Assembly (NCBI GenBank): GCA_947307055.1
Contig: CAMZHX010000016.1
Span: forward strand, 1 to 50,540
DNA length: 50,540 nucleotides
Direction: 5' to 3'
From: an uncultured Selenomonadales bacterium
Lineage (GTDB): Bacteria > Bacillota > Negativicutes > Selenomonadales > Selenomonadaceae
In this document: positions 16,175 to 23,680 of the stretch, one piece after another
How positions within the stretch are numbered: position 1 is the first letter of the stretch
Layout of the letters: each line of letters opens with the position of its first letter
Translations under genes and position numbers: made by a program
The notes under the pieces: model-generated
What the model saw: only the letters and a program-made list of their open reading frames with translations
Database searches by the model: none
What the model was told of the DNA's origin: nothing

Positions 16175-16953
16175 AGTCGTCCTCCTCTCGCGAGCGTTAT
16201 GAATTCTACAACTTCGCCGGTGCGCCAATTTTTGATTTTGCAACAAACATTTTCAGGTTTGCGTTCAGATTCATTTTCAAATCCTAAAGTCATCTGATTT
16301 GGATTTTCTTTAGGTTTTTTCGGCGGCGGCTCGTAGTAAGGAATTGCATTTGTTGTCCCGTCCATTTGAAATAGATTCCACGAGATAATTTCGGCGATTT
16401 GCAGTAAAAGTTTGTCGGGCGGTTCCTTAGAAAATCTTTGGCGGTAATAATCCTTGAAGGTCTCGAAAACGTTTTTGCGGGCAAGGTAAAGATTATCGCC
16501 TTGAAATTCGTAGCCGTAAACGCTTTGGACTGCGCGGACGGCATATTCCGTCCAATCGTTCGGAGCGGAATTTTTTTTGGTGACGACGCGCAACTTTCTA
16601 TCCAAAATCCCTTCGCGCTCTTCAATGGGAATGGGCTTGCCCGTGACGGCGTTATATCTGCTGACGAGGTAGGGAGCCTCGCCGCAAGCTATCTCCAAAA
16701 TTTTCGCGTCAACGTAATCCGTCCAAGTTCTTTTAACGTCAAGCAAATTGTTTTGGAGCTTGCAAATATTTGGCGGCGTGAAAATTTCTGCGCGGTCGCG
16801 AGTACGTTGCTTTTGATGTTCACGGAGTTTTTGCCAGCGCGGCTGAATCTTTTCGACGTCGCCAAGTTGAATTTCTTTTGCGCCGTGTTCGGAATTCGCC
16901 CAAAGAATATTTTTGCCGGTCGTCTGGTCGCGTAATAAAATTTCTTTGTTCAT
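16171..16953 (-). CDS. DNA methyltransferase-like partner of the GIY-YIG/helicase protein
   Basis: 260 residues from the ATG at 16953, which overlaps the preceding stop by four bases. The N-terminus EILLRDQTTGKNILWA, then RAEIFTPPNICKLQNNLLD and the SAM-site-like LEIACGEAPYLVSRYN, are characteristic of proteins annotated as restriction endonuclease subunit M beside large helicase-methylase proteins. No NPPY motif is visible, so it may lack catalysis alone and complement the methylase domain of the 1281-aa protein. The C-terminal half ends in a charged region. It is coupled by ATGA overlaps on both sides. Confidence 0.7.
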   Translation of the reverse strand: MNKEILLRDQTTGKNILWANSEHGAKEIQLGDVEKIQPRWQKLREHQKQRTRDRAEIFTPPNICKLQNNLLDVKRTWTDYVDAKILEIACGEAPYLVSRYNAVTGKPIPIEEREGILDRKLRVVTKKNSAPNDWTEYAVRAVQSVYGYEFQGDNLYLARKNVFETFKDYYRQRFSKEPPDKLLLQIAEIISWNLFQMDGTTNAIPYYEPPPKKPKENPNQMTLGFENESERKPENVCCKIKNWRTGEVVEFITLARGGRL

Positions 16954-17732
16954 TTTCTGTACGGCTTGACCTTCCAATAGTCGACGAAATCATCAGACAA
17001 AATCCACGCGGAATTTTCGAGCGGCAAAATTTTTCTAGCGTCTCTGAACATGAGCCACAATCGCGCCCCGACATGATAAGCGCAAGCCTTGAAGTCGTAT
17101 TGCACAAAAATTTTTTTCATGGCGGCATTCGTCCAGAAAGTGCAGTGGACGGGCTGGAGGTAAAACCAATTCGGGTCGCAAGGAACTTCCTCGCAAATGA
17201 GCGTATGAATTGCGGCAATGCCGTCCGACTTCAACAGCGCGAAAATTTTTTCAACGTCGCCAGCTCCGAGCAAATGTTCAAAGACCGAACAAGTTATCAC
17301 GAAATCAAAAGTAGCGGGCTTGAGCTCTTCCGCCGACAAATAATTTTCATTCGGGCGCGCCATGTACGCGTCGAACTTTTTGAGCCACGCCCCGCACATG
17401 TTGGACAATTTCCCATCACCCGCGCCATAATCTACAGCGTTGCAATTTTTATCGAGCACGCCCAAATTTATCAGCTCCGATAAAACTTCGGCTTGAGCTT
17501 TGAGACGCGCCAGCCAATTCGGGTCAATGGCGAGTTCATTTGTATTTTGATAGGCGGCGTGACATTCGCGATTGAGTTTTTGCCAATTTGTACGCGACAT
17601 ATCGTAGAGAGTTTTGGCGACGACAAGCCCGCACTCCTCGCAACGAACATATTCGCAAGCGTCAAGATTTTCCATGCCGAAAAATTTTTCCATGAACGGG
17701 CGCATTTCCTCGCCGCAAACAAAGCATTTCAT
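16950..17732 (-). CDS. Class I SAM-dependent methyltransferase with N-terminal zinc-ribbon-like Cys motif
   Basis: 260 residues from the ATG at 17732; GGAGG lies nine bases upstream. The N-terminus has CFVC and CEEC pairs (about residues 3-38), then a Rossmann methyltransferase with motif I NAVDYGAGDGKL, TFDFVITCSVFEHL and an AIHTLICEE strand. This pattern occurs in small-molecule or sugar methyltransferases rather than DNA modification enzymes. The four-base overlap with the restriction-modification partner places it in that operon. Whether it belongs to the defence function or is a hitchhiker is open. Confidence 0.7.
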   Translation of the reverse strand: MKCFVCGEEMRPFMEKFFGMENLDACEYVRCEECGLVVAKTLYDMSRTNWQKLNRECHAAYQNTNELAIDPNWLARLKAQAEVLSELINLGVLDKNCNAVDYGAGDGKLSNMCGAWLKKFDAYMARPNENYLSAEELKPATFDFVITCSVFEHLLGAGDVEKIFALLKSDGIAAIHTLICEEVPCDPNWFYLQPVHCTFWTNAAMKKIFVQYDFKACAYHVGARLWLMFRDARKILPLENSAWILSDDFVDYWKVKPYRK

Positions 17733-17791
17733 CAGCTCCAACCTCCGAAAATTTTTTGTCGAGTATATCAGAAACTTTCTTTGGATTCTAT

Positions 17792-17799
17792 GGTATAAT
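17792..17799 (+). promoter_or_regulatory. Extended -10 promoter of rluB
   Basis: TGGTATAAT has the extended -10 form (TG, one base, TATAAT at 17794-17799). The -35 position (GAAACT) is poor. The rluB start follows 28 bases on. Confidence 0.65.
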
Positions 17800-17827
17800 C
17801 AGCTAAAATTTTTTTGGAGATGTCAAC

Positions 17828-18538
17828 TTGGAACGATTGCAGAAATTGATTGCGCAAGCCGGAATATGTTCGCGGCGCGAGGCGGAGAAAATTATTTTAG
17901 CTGGGCGCGTGACTGTCGACGGAAAAATTATTCGCGAACTCGGCGCGAAGGCTGATACCAATCAGAAAATTTGCGTCGACGGCAAGCCCTTGACTTTCGA
18001 CGCCGAAAAAATTTATCTGCTACTCAACAAGCCGCGAGGTTACGTCTCGACCGTCAAAGATGAGCGCGGCCGCAAAACTGTTCTGGAATTGCTCGGCGAA
18101 AATTTCAATGAGCGCGTTTATCCGGTCGGAAGGCTCGATTTGAATTCCGAAGGGCTTATTTTACTCACGAACGACGGCGACTTGACAAACGCTTTGATTC
18201 ACCCGCGCTTTGAAGTAAAAAAAACTTATCGCGCTAAAATTTCGGGCGTTTTGACGGAAGAAAAGCTCGATAAACTCCGCGCAGGCGTCGAACTCGATGA
18301 CGGATTGACTGCGCCCGCCGAAATTTATCGCCTTGATACTGATTTAGTCGAAATTACGATTCACGAGGGGCGTAATCGGCAAGTGCGTAGAATGTTCGCG
18401 GCAATCGGTTGCGACGTGAAAAGACTGCGCCGAATAAAATTTGCGGGCTTGACGCTCGACGGCTTGAAAGCTGGCGAGTTCAGAGAATTAAGAGCGGAAG
18501 AGGTCGCAAAACTTTATAAAATCGGAGAGCCTGACTAA
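17828..18538 (+). CDS. rluB: 23S rRNA pseudouridine synthase, RluB/RsuA family
   Basis: 236 residues from a TTG start with GGAGATG eight bases upstream. An S4 RNA-binding domain (about 1-60, LQKLIAQAGICSRREAEKII) precedes the RluB/RsuA catalytic domain. The catalytic Asp is D104 in GRLDLNSEGLILLTNDGD, and the C-terminal EGRNRQVRRMFAAIG is typical. Whether it acts on the RluB site of 23S rRNA or is a 16S RsuA-type enzyme cannot be settled from motifs, but Firmicute homologues of this layout are called RluB. The stop overlaps the next start (TAATG). Confidence 0.93.
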   Translation: MERLQKLIAQAGICSRREAEKIILAGRVTVDGKIIRELGAKADTNQKICVDGKPLTFDAEKIYLLLNKPRGYVSTVKDERGRKTVLELLGENFNERVYPVGRLDLNSEGLILLTNDGDLTNALIHPRFEVKKTYRAKISGVLTEEKLDKLRAGVELDDGLTAPAEIYRLDTDLVEITIHEGRNRQVRRMFAAIGCDVKRLRRIKFAGLTLDGLKAGEFRELRAEEVAKLYKIGEPD

Positions 18539-19797
18539 TGAAAAAATCATTACGCATTACGCATTGCGCATTACGCATTGCAGTTATCGGCGGCGGTCCT
18601 GCGGGTATGATTGCGGCGATTCGTGCGGCGGAGGGCGGCGCGCAAGTCACTTTGTTTGAAAAAATGCCGCGCGTCGGGCGCAAGCTCGGCATAACCGGCA
18701 AAGGTCGTTGCAACTTGACGAACACCGCCGATAACGCGGAAATTATTAAGAATTTGCCCGGCAATGGGAAATTTTTATTCAGTGCGCTGAAAAATTTTTC
18801 GTCGGCCGATACCGTGAATTTTTTTGAAAATCTCGGCGTCAAAACAAAAATCGAGCGCGGCGGAAGGATTTTCCCTGTCAGCGACGACGCAAGCGAAGTT
18901 ATCGACGCGCTTTTAAGGAAAATGATTGTGCTCGGCGTCGAAATCAAAAATAATTCGCCCGTCACGGATATTATCGCCGAACATAAAAAGATACGCGGCG
19001 TTTTGGTTGGCGGGAAAATTTTTGATTGCGACGCGGTAATTTTGGCGACGGGCGGCGCGAGTTATCCTGCAACGGGTTCGACTGGCGACGGATTTAGGCT
19101 TGCGAAACGAATTGGACATACAGTAACGGAAATTTTGCCGGCATTGGTGCCTTTGGAGGTCGAAGAGGACATAAAATCGCTACAAGGGCTGTCGCTGAAA
19201 AATGTTCGCGTGAAACTTTTAGCGGACGGCAAAAAAATCGCGGAGCAATTCGGGGAAATGTTATTTACGCATTTCGGGGTAAGCGGCCCGATAATTTTAA
19301 CTTTGAGCCGACAAGCCGCAAAATTTTTATCGGAAGGGAAATTTGTTGAGCTGGAAATAAATTTGAAACCCGCGCTGACTCCAGAGCAACTCGACGCCCG
19401 AATTTTGCGCGACTTCGACAAATTTAAACGCAGGGCAATAAAAAATTCACTCGTGGAACTCCTGCCCGCAAAACTAATCCCGATAATTTTAGACCGCGCC
19501 TTCATCGAGCCAAATAAAAAAGTCGACGAAATAACTCAAGCAGAACGCCGACGGCTCGTTGAAAATCTGCGCGGCTTGTTACTCACGATAACCCAAACGC
19601 GCCCGATAGCAGAGGCAATCGTGACGGCGGGCGGCGTCTCGGTCAAAGAAATCAATCCGCAGACAATGCAATCAAAGCTCGTGGAAGGATTATTCATCGC
19701 GGGCGAGGTCGCGGACGTGGACGGCTTCACGGGCGGATTCAACTTGCAAGCGGCGTGGGCAATGGGAAATACTGCGGGAACTTTCGCGGCGAAATGA
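18538..19797 (+). CDS. BaiN/HI0933-family NAD(P)/FAD-dependent oxidoreductase
   Basis: 419 residues. The dinucleotide fold IAVIGGGPAGMIAAIRAAEGG, then KLGITGKGRCNLTN and the C-terminal FIAGEVADVDGFTGGFNLQAA, define the HI0933 flavoprotein family. BaiN, a member, takes part in bile-acid 7-dehydroxylation in gut clostridia; most members have no known substrate. Between MKK and IAVIGGG, where homologues normally join directly, lie ten extra residues ([10 protein letters not shown]) encoded by a family A repeat. It follows rluB with a one-base overlap. Confidence 0.93.
   Translation: MKKSLRITHCALRIAVIGGGPAGMIAAIRAAEGGAQVTLFEKMPRVGRKLGITGKGRCNLTNTADNAEIIKNLPGNGKFLFSALKNFSSADTVNFFENLGVKTKIERGGRIFPVSDDASEVIDALLRKMIVLGVEIKNNSPVTDIIAEHKKIRGVLVGGKIFDCDAVILATGGASYPATGSTGDGFRLAKRIGHTVTEILPALVPLEVEEDIKSLQGLSLKNVRVKLLADGKKIAEQFGEMLFTHFGVSGPIILTLSRQAAKFLSEGKFVELEINLKPALTPEQLDARILRDFDKFKRRAIKNSLVELLPAKLIPIILDRAFIEPNKKVDEITQAERRRLVENLRGLLLTITQTRPIAEAIVTAGGVSVKEINPQTMQSKLVEGLFIAGEVADVDGFTGGFNLQAAWAMGNTAGTFAAK
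18548..18580. repeat. Family A repeat inside the BaiN-like gene
   Basis: Heptamers CATTACG, CATTACG, CATTGCG, CATTACG, CATTG in frame near the start codon. They encode the inserted residues described for that gene. Confidence 0.85.
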
Positions 19798-19814
19798 TTT
19801 AACGATATTTTTAA

Positions 19815-19843
19815 TTGACTTGCCGCTAACCTTGCTGTAAAAT
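19815..19843 (+). promoter_or_regulatory. Promoter of the secreted Lys-tailed protein
   Basis: TTGACT (19815-19820), a 17-base spacer and TAAAAT (19838-19843). Confidence 0.8.
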
Positions 19844-19873
19844 GAAAAAAAAATAAATGGGGTGAATCGCCTA

Positions 19874-20575
19874 ATGCGCAAAATTTTTATTCTGACGACA
19901 TTACTGCTGATGATTCTGGCTTCGACAGCATTCGCGGCGGAAGAAACGACAACGGAGCAAAAAGACGAGCCATACGTCTACACGAGCGAAGATTTCAAAT
20001 TTACAATCACCTGCCCGATAAAACCGATTGCCGTCGTAGAAAATCCTTGGGAAGAACCTGAAAAGCGCGGTGAAATGCTCGTTTTCGCTAATGAGGGTTT
20101 CGAGGTTCAATACGGCTACATTATTCAAGTCAACGCCTTCGAGGAAAACGAAGTTCCCGATTTCAACAAGGCGAAAAAGGCTGAAATCGATGAGTACCTT
20201 GCCAAGCTCAAGGAAAATAATCCGTTCTACAGCGTCGCCGAAATCGTCAACATCACAAAGAAAAATAAGGGGCTTTTCACGGTCACCGCGAAGGAATTTG
20301 AAGTCACCGACAAAGAAACTGGCGAAGTTATCGGCGGCGGCGTCGCTGATAGGGAATATGCCTTTACGTTTTTCCGCACTCCCGAAGGTCGCTGCGTAAG
20401 CATTCAACTTTTGAGCGTCAGTCTTGAAGAAAAACCGCTTATGGACACCTACCGCGCCAGCGTCGCCAGTTTCAAAGACAATTCCGACCCAAAACAGAAT
20501 AAAAAAGCAAAAAAGGATAAAGAGAAGAAAGAAAAGCAGAATAAGAAAGATAAAAAGGATAAAGACAAAAAATAA
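19874..20575 (+). CDS. Secreted protein with lysine-rich tail, function unknown
   Basis: 233 residues from the ATG at 19874 (GGGGTG upstream; a GTG four codons earlier overlaps that site). A signal peptide ending STAFA is followed by AEETTTEQ. The mature part contains a beta-rich domain (YTSEDFKFTITCP, GFEVQYGYIIQVN, FTFFRTPEGRCVSIQL) with no recognised motif. The last 25 residues are almost only Lys, Asp, Glu, Asn and Gln. The tail could bind nucleic acid, teichoic-like polymer or LPS phosphate, but this is inference. It is monocistronic with its own promoter. Confidence 0.8.
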   Translation: MRKIFILTTLLLMILASTAFAAEETTTEQKDEPYVYTSEDFKFTITCPIKPIAVVENPWEEPEKRGEMLVFANEGFEVQYGYIIQVNAFEENEVPDFNKAKKAEIDEYLAKLKENNPFYSVAEIVNITKKNKGLFTVTAKEFEVTDKETGEVIGGGVADREYAFTFFRTPEGRCVSIQLLSVSLEEKPLMDTYRASVASFKDNSDPKQNKKAKKDKEKKEKQNKKDKKDKDKK

Positions 20576-20580
20576 TCCGG

Positions 20581-20609
20581 TTGACAAATTTTTAGCCGTG
20601 TGATATAAA
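20581..20609 (+). promoter_or_regulatory. Promoter of tRNA-Gln
   Basis: TTGACA (20581-20586), a 17-base spacer and TATAAA (20604-20609), near consensus. Confidence 0.88.
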
Positions 20610-20627
20610 TTGCAACGGTTTTACCGA

Positions 20628-20703
20628 AGGGGTATCGCCAAGTTGGTAAGGCACCAGACTCTGAATCTGGCATTCGTTGGTTCGAGTCCAGCTACCCCTG
20701 CCA
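20628..20703 (+). tRNA. tRNA-Gln (CTG anticodon)
   Basis: 76 bases with encoded CCA. The acceptor stem AGGGGTA/TACCCCT is fully paired; the anticodon stem CCAGA/TCTGG frames the loop CTCTGAA with anticodon CTG; the T-arm carries GGTTCGAGTCC. Confidence 0.97.
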
Positions 20704-20717
20704 TATCGAAATTAACA

Positions 20718-20747
20718 AAGCTCGCGATAAAATTCGCGGGCTTTTTT
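20718..20747 (+). terminator. Terminator of tRNA-Gln
   Basis: AAGCTCGCGA pairs with TCGCGGGCTT (one G-T pair) around a six-base loop, followed by a T-run ending at 20747. Confidence 0.9.
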
Positions 20748-20749
20748 CG

Positions 20750-20778
20750 TTGCCAAAAAATTTCCTCTATGATATAAT
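20750..20778 (+). promoter_or_regulatory. Promoter of rubrerythrin
   Basis: TTGCCA (20750-20755), a 17-base spacer and TATAAT (20773-20778). It begins right after the tRNA-Gln terminator. Confidence 0.85.
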
Positions 20779-20824
20779 TCGCCCTGCGTATGTAGTAAAA
20801 GTATTTTTAGGAGGTTAAAAAATT

Positions 20825-21370
20825 ATGGCTAAGTATGTTTGCAATGTGTGCGGATACGTCTACGAAGGCGACGAGCCGCCGATTGAATGCCCGGTTTGCA
20901 AAGCTCCCGCCGAAAAATTCACTAAGCAGGGCGACGAATTGACTTGGGCGGCTGAACACGTCGTTGGCGTGGCCAAAGGTGCGCCCGAAGACATTTTGAA
21001 AGACCTTCGCGCCAATTTCACCGGCGAATGCTGCGAAGTCGGCATGTATTTGGCTATGGCACGCGTTGCCTATCGTGAAGGCTATCCGGAAATCGGCGAG
21101 TACTGGCGTCGCGCCGCGTTGGAGGAGGCCGAACACGCTGCCAAATTCGCGGAGCTGCTGGGCGAAGTCCTCACCGACAGCACCAAGAAAAATCTGCAAA
21201 TGCGCGTAGAGGCCGAAAACGGAGCCACCGCCGGCAAAACTGACCTCGCGAAACGCGCCAAAGCTCTCAATCTCGACGCGATTCACGACACGGTTCACGA
21301 AATGGCACGCGATGAAGCCCGTCACGGCAAAGCTTTCAAAGGGCTCCTCGACCGCTACTTCGGCAAATAA
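20825..21370 (+). CDS. Rubrerythrin with N-terminal rubredoxin domain
   Basis: 181 residues; AGGAGG lies nine bases before the ATG. The rubredoxin-like iron site ([10 protein letters not shown], then CPVCKAP) comes first, about residues 6-30, and the four-helix diiron domain follows ([40 protein letters not shown]). This reversed domain order marks the reverse rubrerythrin type, which reduces hydrogen peroxide and sometimes oxygen with NADH-derived electrons in anaerobes. It is monocistronic with a strong promoter. No operator for PerR or another peroxide sensor could be assigned. Confidence 0.93.
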   Translation: MAKYVCNVCGYVYEGDEPPIECPVCKAPAEKFTKQGDELTWAAEHVVGVAKGAPEDILKDLRANFTGECCEVGMYLAMARVAYREGYPEIGEYWRRAALEEAEHAAKFAELLGEVLTDSTKKNLQMRVEAENGATAGKTDLAKRAKALNLDAIHDTVHEMARDEARHGKAFKGLLDRYFGK

Positions 21371-21373
21371 TTC

Positions 21374-21402
21374 TTGACAGAAAAATTTTCCTGTGATAGT
21401 AT
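21374..21402 (+). promoter_or_regulatory. Promoter of the structured small RNA
   Basis: TTGACA (21374-21379), a 17-base spacer and TAGTAT (21397-21402). The expected start, about 21409, falls on the first bases of the RNA's closing stem. Confidence 0.85.
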
Positions 21403-21407
21403 TTTCG

Positions 21408-21546
21408 CCGTTGGTAATACCCGTTCGTTAGCGGGAAATTCAAGCCTGTGGAGCGTTACATCAGACGCAAGTAGCTTCGGCAAAAGCGGACGCTAAGAAG
21501 CAGGAATGGGACATGGGTCAAAAGCCCTGTAAGTTCTTAGTAACGG
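21408..21546 (+). ncRNA. Structured non-coding RNA, about 139 nt, family not identified
   Basis: No ORF fits this stretch. The ends pair: CCGTTGGTAA (21408-21417) with TTAGTAACGG (21537-21546), with one mismatch. Inside are three hairpins: CCCG/CGGG (21420-21435); CCTG and AGCGT (21445-21448, 21452-21456) with ACGCT and CAGG (21490-21494, 21501-21504), enclosing GCTT/AAGC; and ACA-GGG/CCC-TGT (21511-21530). The start of the closing stem agrees with the promoter position. A closed multibranch shape is unlike rod-shaped 6S RNA, and the SRP RNA signature is absent. Candidate families to test are the raiA motif and transposon omega-type RNAs, named only because short motifs looked familiar. No intrinsic terminator separates it from tRNA-Ser, so both may come from one transcript. 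Confidence 0.7.
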
Positions 21547-21547
21547 A

Positions 21548-21563
21548 GTGTCCGAGCGGTTGA
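21548..21563 (+). repeat. Duplicated 5' fragment of tRNA-Ser
   Basis: GTGTCCGAGCGGTTGA here is identical to bases 21594-21609 inside the intact tRNA-Ser. It covers the end of the acceptor stem and the D-arm. The intervening sequence can form a GAGCGG/CCGCTC stem. Confidence 0.8.
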
Positions 21564-21587
21564 TATAAGTAATAAGCCGCTCTAGGT

Positions 21588-21676
21588 GGAGAGGTGTCCG
21601 AGCGGTTGAAGGTGCTTGACTCGAAATCAAGTGTGGTCACAAGCCACCGTGGGTTCGAATCCCACCCCCTCCGCCA
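21588..21676 (+). tRNA. tRNA-Ser (CGA anticodon)
   Basis: 89 bases including encoded CCA and a long variable arm. The anticodon stem CTTGA/TCAAG frames the loop CTCGAAA with anticodon CGA. The T-arm is GTGGGTTCGAATCCCAC. The acceptor GGAGAGG/CCCCTCC has one A-C mismatch at the fifth pair. Confidence 0.95.
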
Positions 21677-21693
21677 TAACTGAGAAATTTATA

Positions 21694-21715
21694 AAGCCGC
21701 CTAAGCGCGGCTTTT
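21694..21715 (+). terminator. Terminator after tRNA-Ser
   Basis: AAGCCGC (21694-21700) pairs with GCGGCTT (21707-21713), followed by four T in all. Confidence 0.75.
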
Positions 21716-21735
21716 CGCGTTATCGAGGTGATTTT

Positions 21736-22377
21736 ATGATTAAAAAAGTTTTGGCGATAATAATTTTGGCGGCGATTCTTTTTGCGGGCTGTGGAAAGGA
21801 GGATTCGCCCGAAACCGCACTAAATGATTTAAAATTTGCGCTCGCCGAAAGAGATTTACAAAAGCTCGCCGAGCGCGTAAACTTAGACGAATTCTTTTCC
21901 AAAACTTACGACGCGGCGACGATTGAACTTGTAAAGAATTACGATGCGTACAAGGAAAAATATCCCGACGACCCGTATTTCCAACACAGCGCGGAATTTA
22001 TCACCAATTACAACGCCGAGCATAAAAATTTGCATTTGGAATTTCTGCACGGCGTTGCGGATTCGTATTTCGCCAAAATTCCGGAACCTGCGACGCCTGA
22101 AGAAAATCCTACAGCTTACGTTGCCAACGAGTTTGAAAAAATTCGCCAAGCTACCAACGCCGCAGTCAAAGAAATTTCTATCGGCGAAAATTACGCGGTG
22201 ATAACTTTGGACGTGACGGGCGATAACTCGTTGCGCGGGAAATTTATCGGGCAAATGACTTTCAAATTAGCCTTTCGCAAGGAAAATGGACGTTGGCTAC
22301 TCGATAAAATAGAAAATCTCGACGAATTAACGCCTATTCTCGTCGATAAGGCAGAAATTATTTGGGTAAATCTCTAG
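21736..22377 (+). CDS. Lipoprotein of unknown function (DUF2939-like)
   Basis: 213 residues from the ATG at 21736 with GAGGTG upstream; the same frame is open through tRNA-Ser, so earlier starts are rejected. The N-terminus MIKKVLAIIILAAILFAGC is a lipoprotein signal with Cys at about 19. The mature part starts with a helix pattern (ETALNDLKFALAERDLQKLAERVNLDEFF) that resembles DUF2939 proteins, followed by a beta-rich NTF2-like half (ENYAVITLDVTG, MTFKLAFRKENGRWLLDKI). It is 12 bases upstream of rbfA and probably co-transcribed with rbfA-nrnA-truB. Confidence 0.8.
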   Translation: MIKKVLAIIILAAILFAGCGKEDSPETALNDLKFALAERDLQKLAERVNLDEFFSKTYDAATIELVKNYDAYKEKYPDDPYFQHSAEFITNYNAEHKNLHLEFLHGVADSYFAKIPEPATPEENPTAYVANEFEKIRQATNAAVKEISIGENYAVITLDVTGDNSLRGKFIGQMTFKLAFRKENGRWLLDKIENLDELTPILVDKAEIIWVNL

Positions 22378-22389
22378 GAGGATTCAAAA

Positions 22390-22788
22390 ATGGCAAAAAA
22401 GTTGCGTATAGAGAAATTGCAGGAGCTTATCAAACAGGAAATGGGAAAAATGTTGCTGACAGACTTAAAAGACCCGCGAATTGGTTTCGTGACGGTAACT
22501 GATGTAGAATTGACTGGCGATTTGCGCTCCGCAAAGATTTTTGTTAGCATCATGGGCGACGACGATAAAATTAAAAATTCTCTCGAAGGACTTCAAAGCG
22601 CGCTCGGTTTTATTCGCCGTGAAATCGGTCAGCGCATTAAAATCAGATTCACGCCGGAAATTTCGTTTGCGCTCGACACGTCACTTGATTACGGCGACCA
22701 TATTCAAAAACTTTTGCTCAAAGTGGAAGGAGATACCAAAAATGTTGATAACGTTCAAGCAGGCAGCGAGCAAACTCAAAGCCGCTAA
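22390..22788 (+). CDS. rbfA: 30S ribosome-binding factor A
   Basis: 132 residues, a single KH-like domain that binds the 30S subunit late in maturation and helps 16S rRNA 5'-end processing. Family marks are RIEKLQELIKQEMGKMLLTDLKDPRIGFVT split across the first helix and strand, VELTGDLRSAKIFVS and the C-terminal PEISFALDTSLDYGDHI. GGAGG precedes the ATG. Its last 47 bases overlap nrnA. The rbfA-nrnA-truB order is the usual Firmicute arrangement downstream of infB, which is absent here. Confidence 0.96.
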   Translation: MAKKLRIEKLQELIKQEMGKMLLTDLKDPRIGFVTVTDVELTGDLRSAKIFVSIMGDDDKIKNSLEGLQSALGFIRREIGQRIKIRFTPEISFALDTSLDYGDHIQKLLLKVEGDTKNVDNVQAGSEQTQSR

Positions 22789-23680
22789 TAAAATTTTAAT
22801 CACGGCGCATATACTTCCCGACGGCGACGCTATCGGCTCAACTCTCGCGACTATGCAAATGCTCCGCGCTCTCGGCAAGTCCGCGCAGGTTTTCATTGAT
22901 GACGACGTTAGAAAAAATTTGCACGTCCTGCCGCATTTTGAAGAAATTCGCCGCCCCGTCGACGGTGAGAAGTTCGACGCGGATTTATTGCTGATTCTCG
23001 ACACTTCGCCCGACAGGATTGGCAACGTCGCGAAAATGACTGACGCGCCGATTTTGAATATCGATCATCACGTCACGAATAAAAATGACGCGGGCGATTT
23101 ATACGTTGAGCCTGACGCGGCGGCGACTTGCGAAATTATTTTTAAACTCGCGGGCGAACTTAATGTAAAAATCACGCCTGAAATCGCCACTTGCCTTTAC
23201 ACCGGCCTCGCGACTGACACCGGCTTTTTCCAATTCTCAAATACTCGCGCAGAAACTTTTAAAACGGCGTCCGAGCTCGTAAATTGCGGCGTCAAACCGA
23301 ATATTATTTCCGAGCAAATGGAAAGGCGTTCTGCGGCGGAAGTTTTGAGTATGCGGACGGCTTTAAACTCCCTAAAAATTTTTTACGGCGGAAAAGTCGC
23401 GGGAATGTTCCTAGATTTGCCAACTATGCAAAATTGCGACTCCACAGAAGGTTTTATAGATTTAATTCGCGTAATTGACGGCGTCGACGTGGCGTTCATG
23501 ATTAGCGAGCGTTCGGAAAAAGTTTGTCGGGTCAGTATGCGTTCAAAAGGCGTCGACGTGTCGAAAGTCGCGAATGAACTTGGCGGCGGCGGGCATATTC
23601 GCGCGGCAGGTTGCACGCTTTATACGACGCTTGATGACGCGGAGAAAATTTTAGTCGCGGCAATCGGAAAAGCTTTATGA
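22742..23680 (+). CDS. nrnA: DHH-family phosphoesterase, oligoribonuclease/pAp phosphatase NrnA
   Basis: 312 residues from the ATG at 22742, which follows GGAAGGAG; the frame is open upstream inside rbfA, without homology. It degrades nanoRNAs and dephosphorylates 3'-phosphoadenosine 5'-phosphate. Metal ligands lie in AHILPDGDAIGS, LILDTSPDR and the NIDHHVTN motif, and the DHHA1 domain ends with GGGHIRAAGC. The start overlaps rbfA by 47 bases and the stop overlaps truB by four, so all three are translated as one operon. Confidence 0.95.
   Translation: MLITFKQAASKLKAANKILITAHILPDGDAIGSTLATMQMLRALGKSAQVFIDDDVRKNLHVLPHFEEIRRPVDGEKFDADLLLILDTSPDRIGNVAKMTDAPILNIDHHVTNKNDAGDLYVEPDAAATCEIIFKLAGELNVKITPEIATCLYTGLATDTGFFQFSNTRAETFKTASELVNCGVKPNIISEQMERRSAAEVLSMRTALNSLKIFYGGKVAGMFLDLPTMQNCDSTEGFIDLIRVIDGVDVAFMISERSEKVCRVSMRSKGVDVSKVANELGGGGHIRAAGCTLYTTLDDAEKILVAAIGKAL

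Noticed and set aside
21408..21546. 6S RNA or SRP RNA
   Set aside because: The fold is multibranched rather than a rod with a central bubble, and the SRP GGAAGCAGCC-type loop is absent.
21616..21735. An upstream start for the lipoprotein gene
   Set aside because: The extended frame is tRNA-Ser sequence; the ATG at 21736 has a ribosome site and a clean signal peptide.
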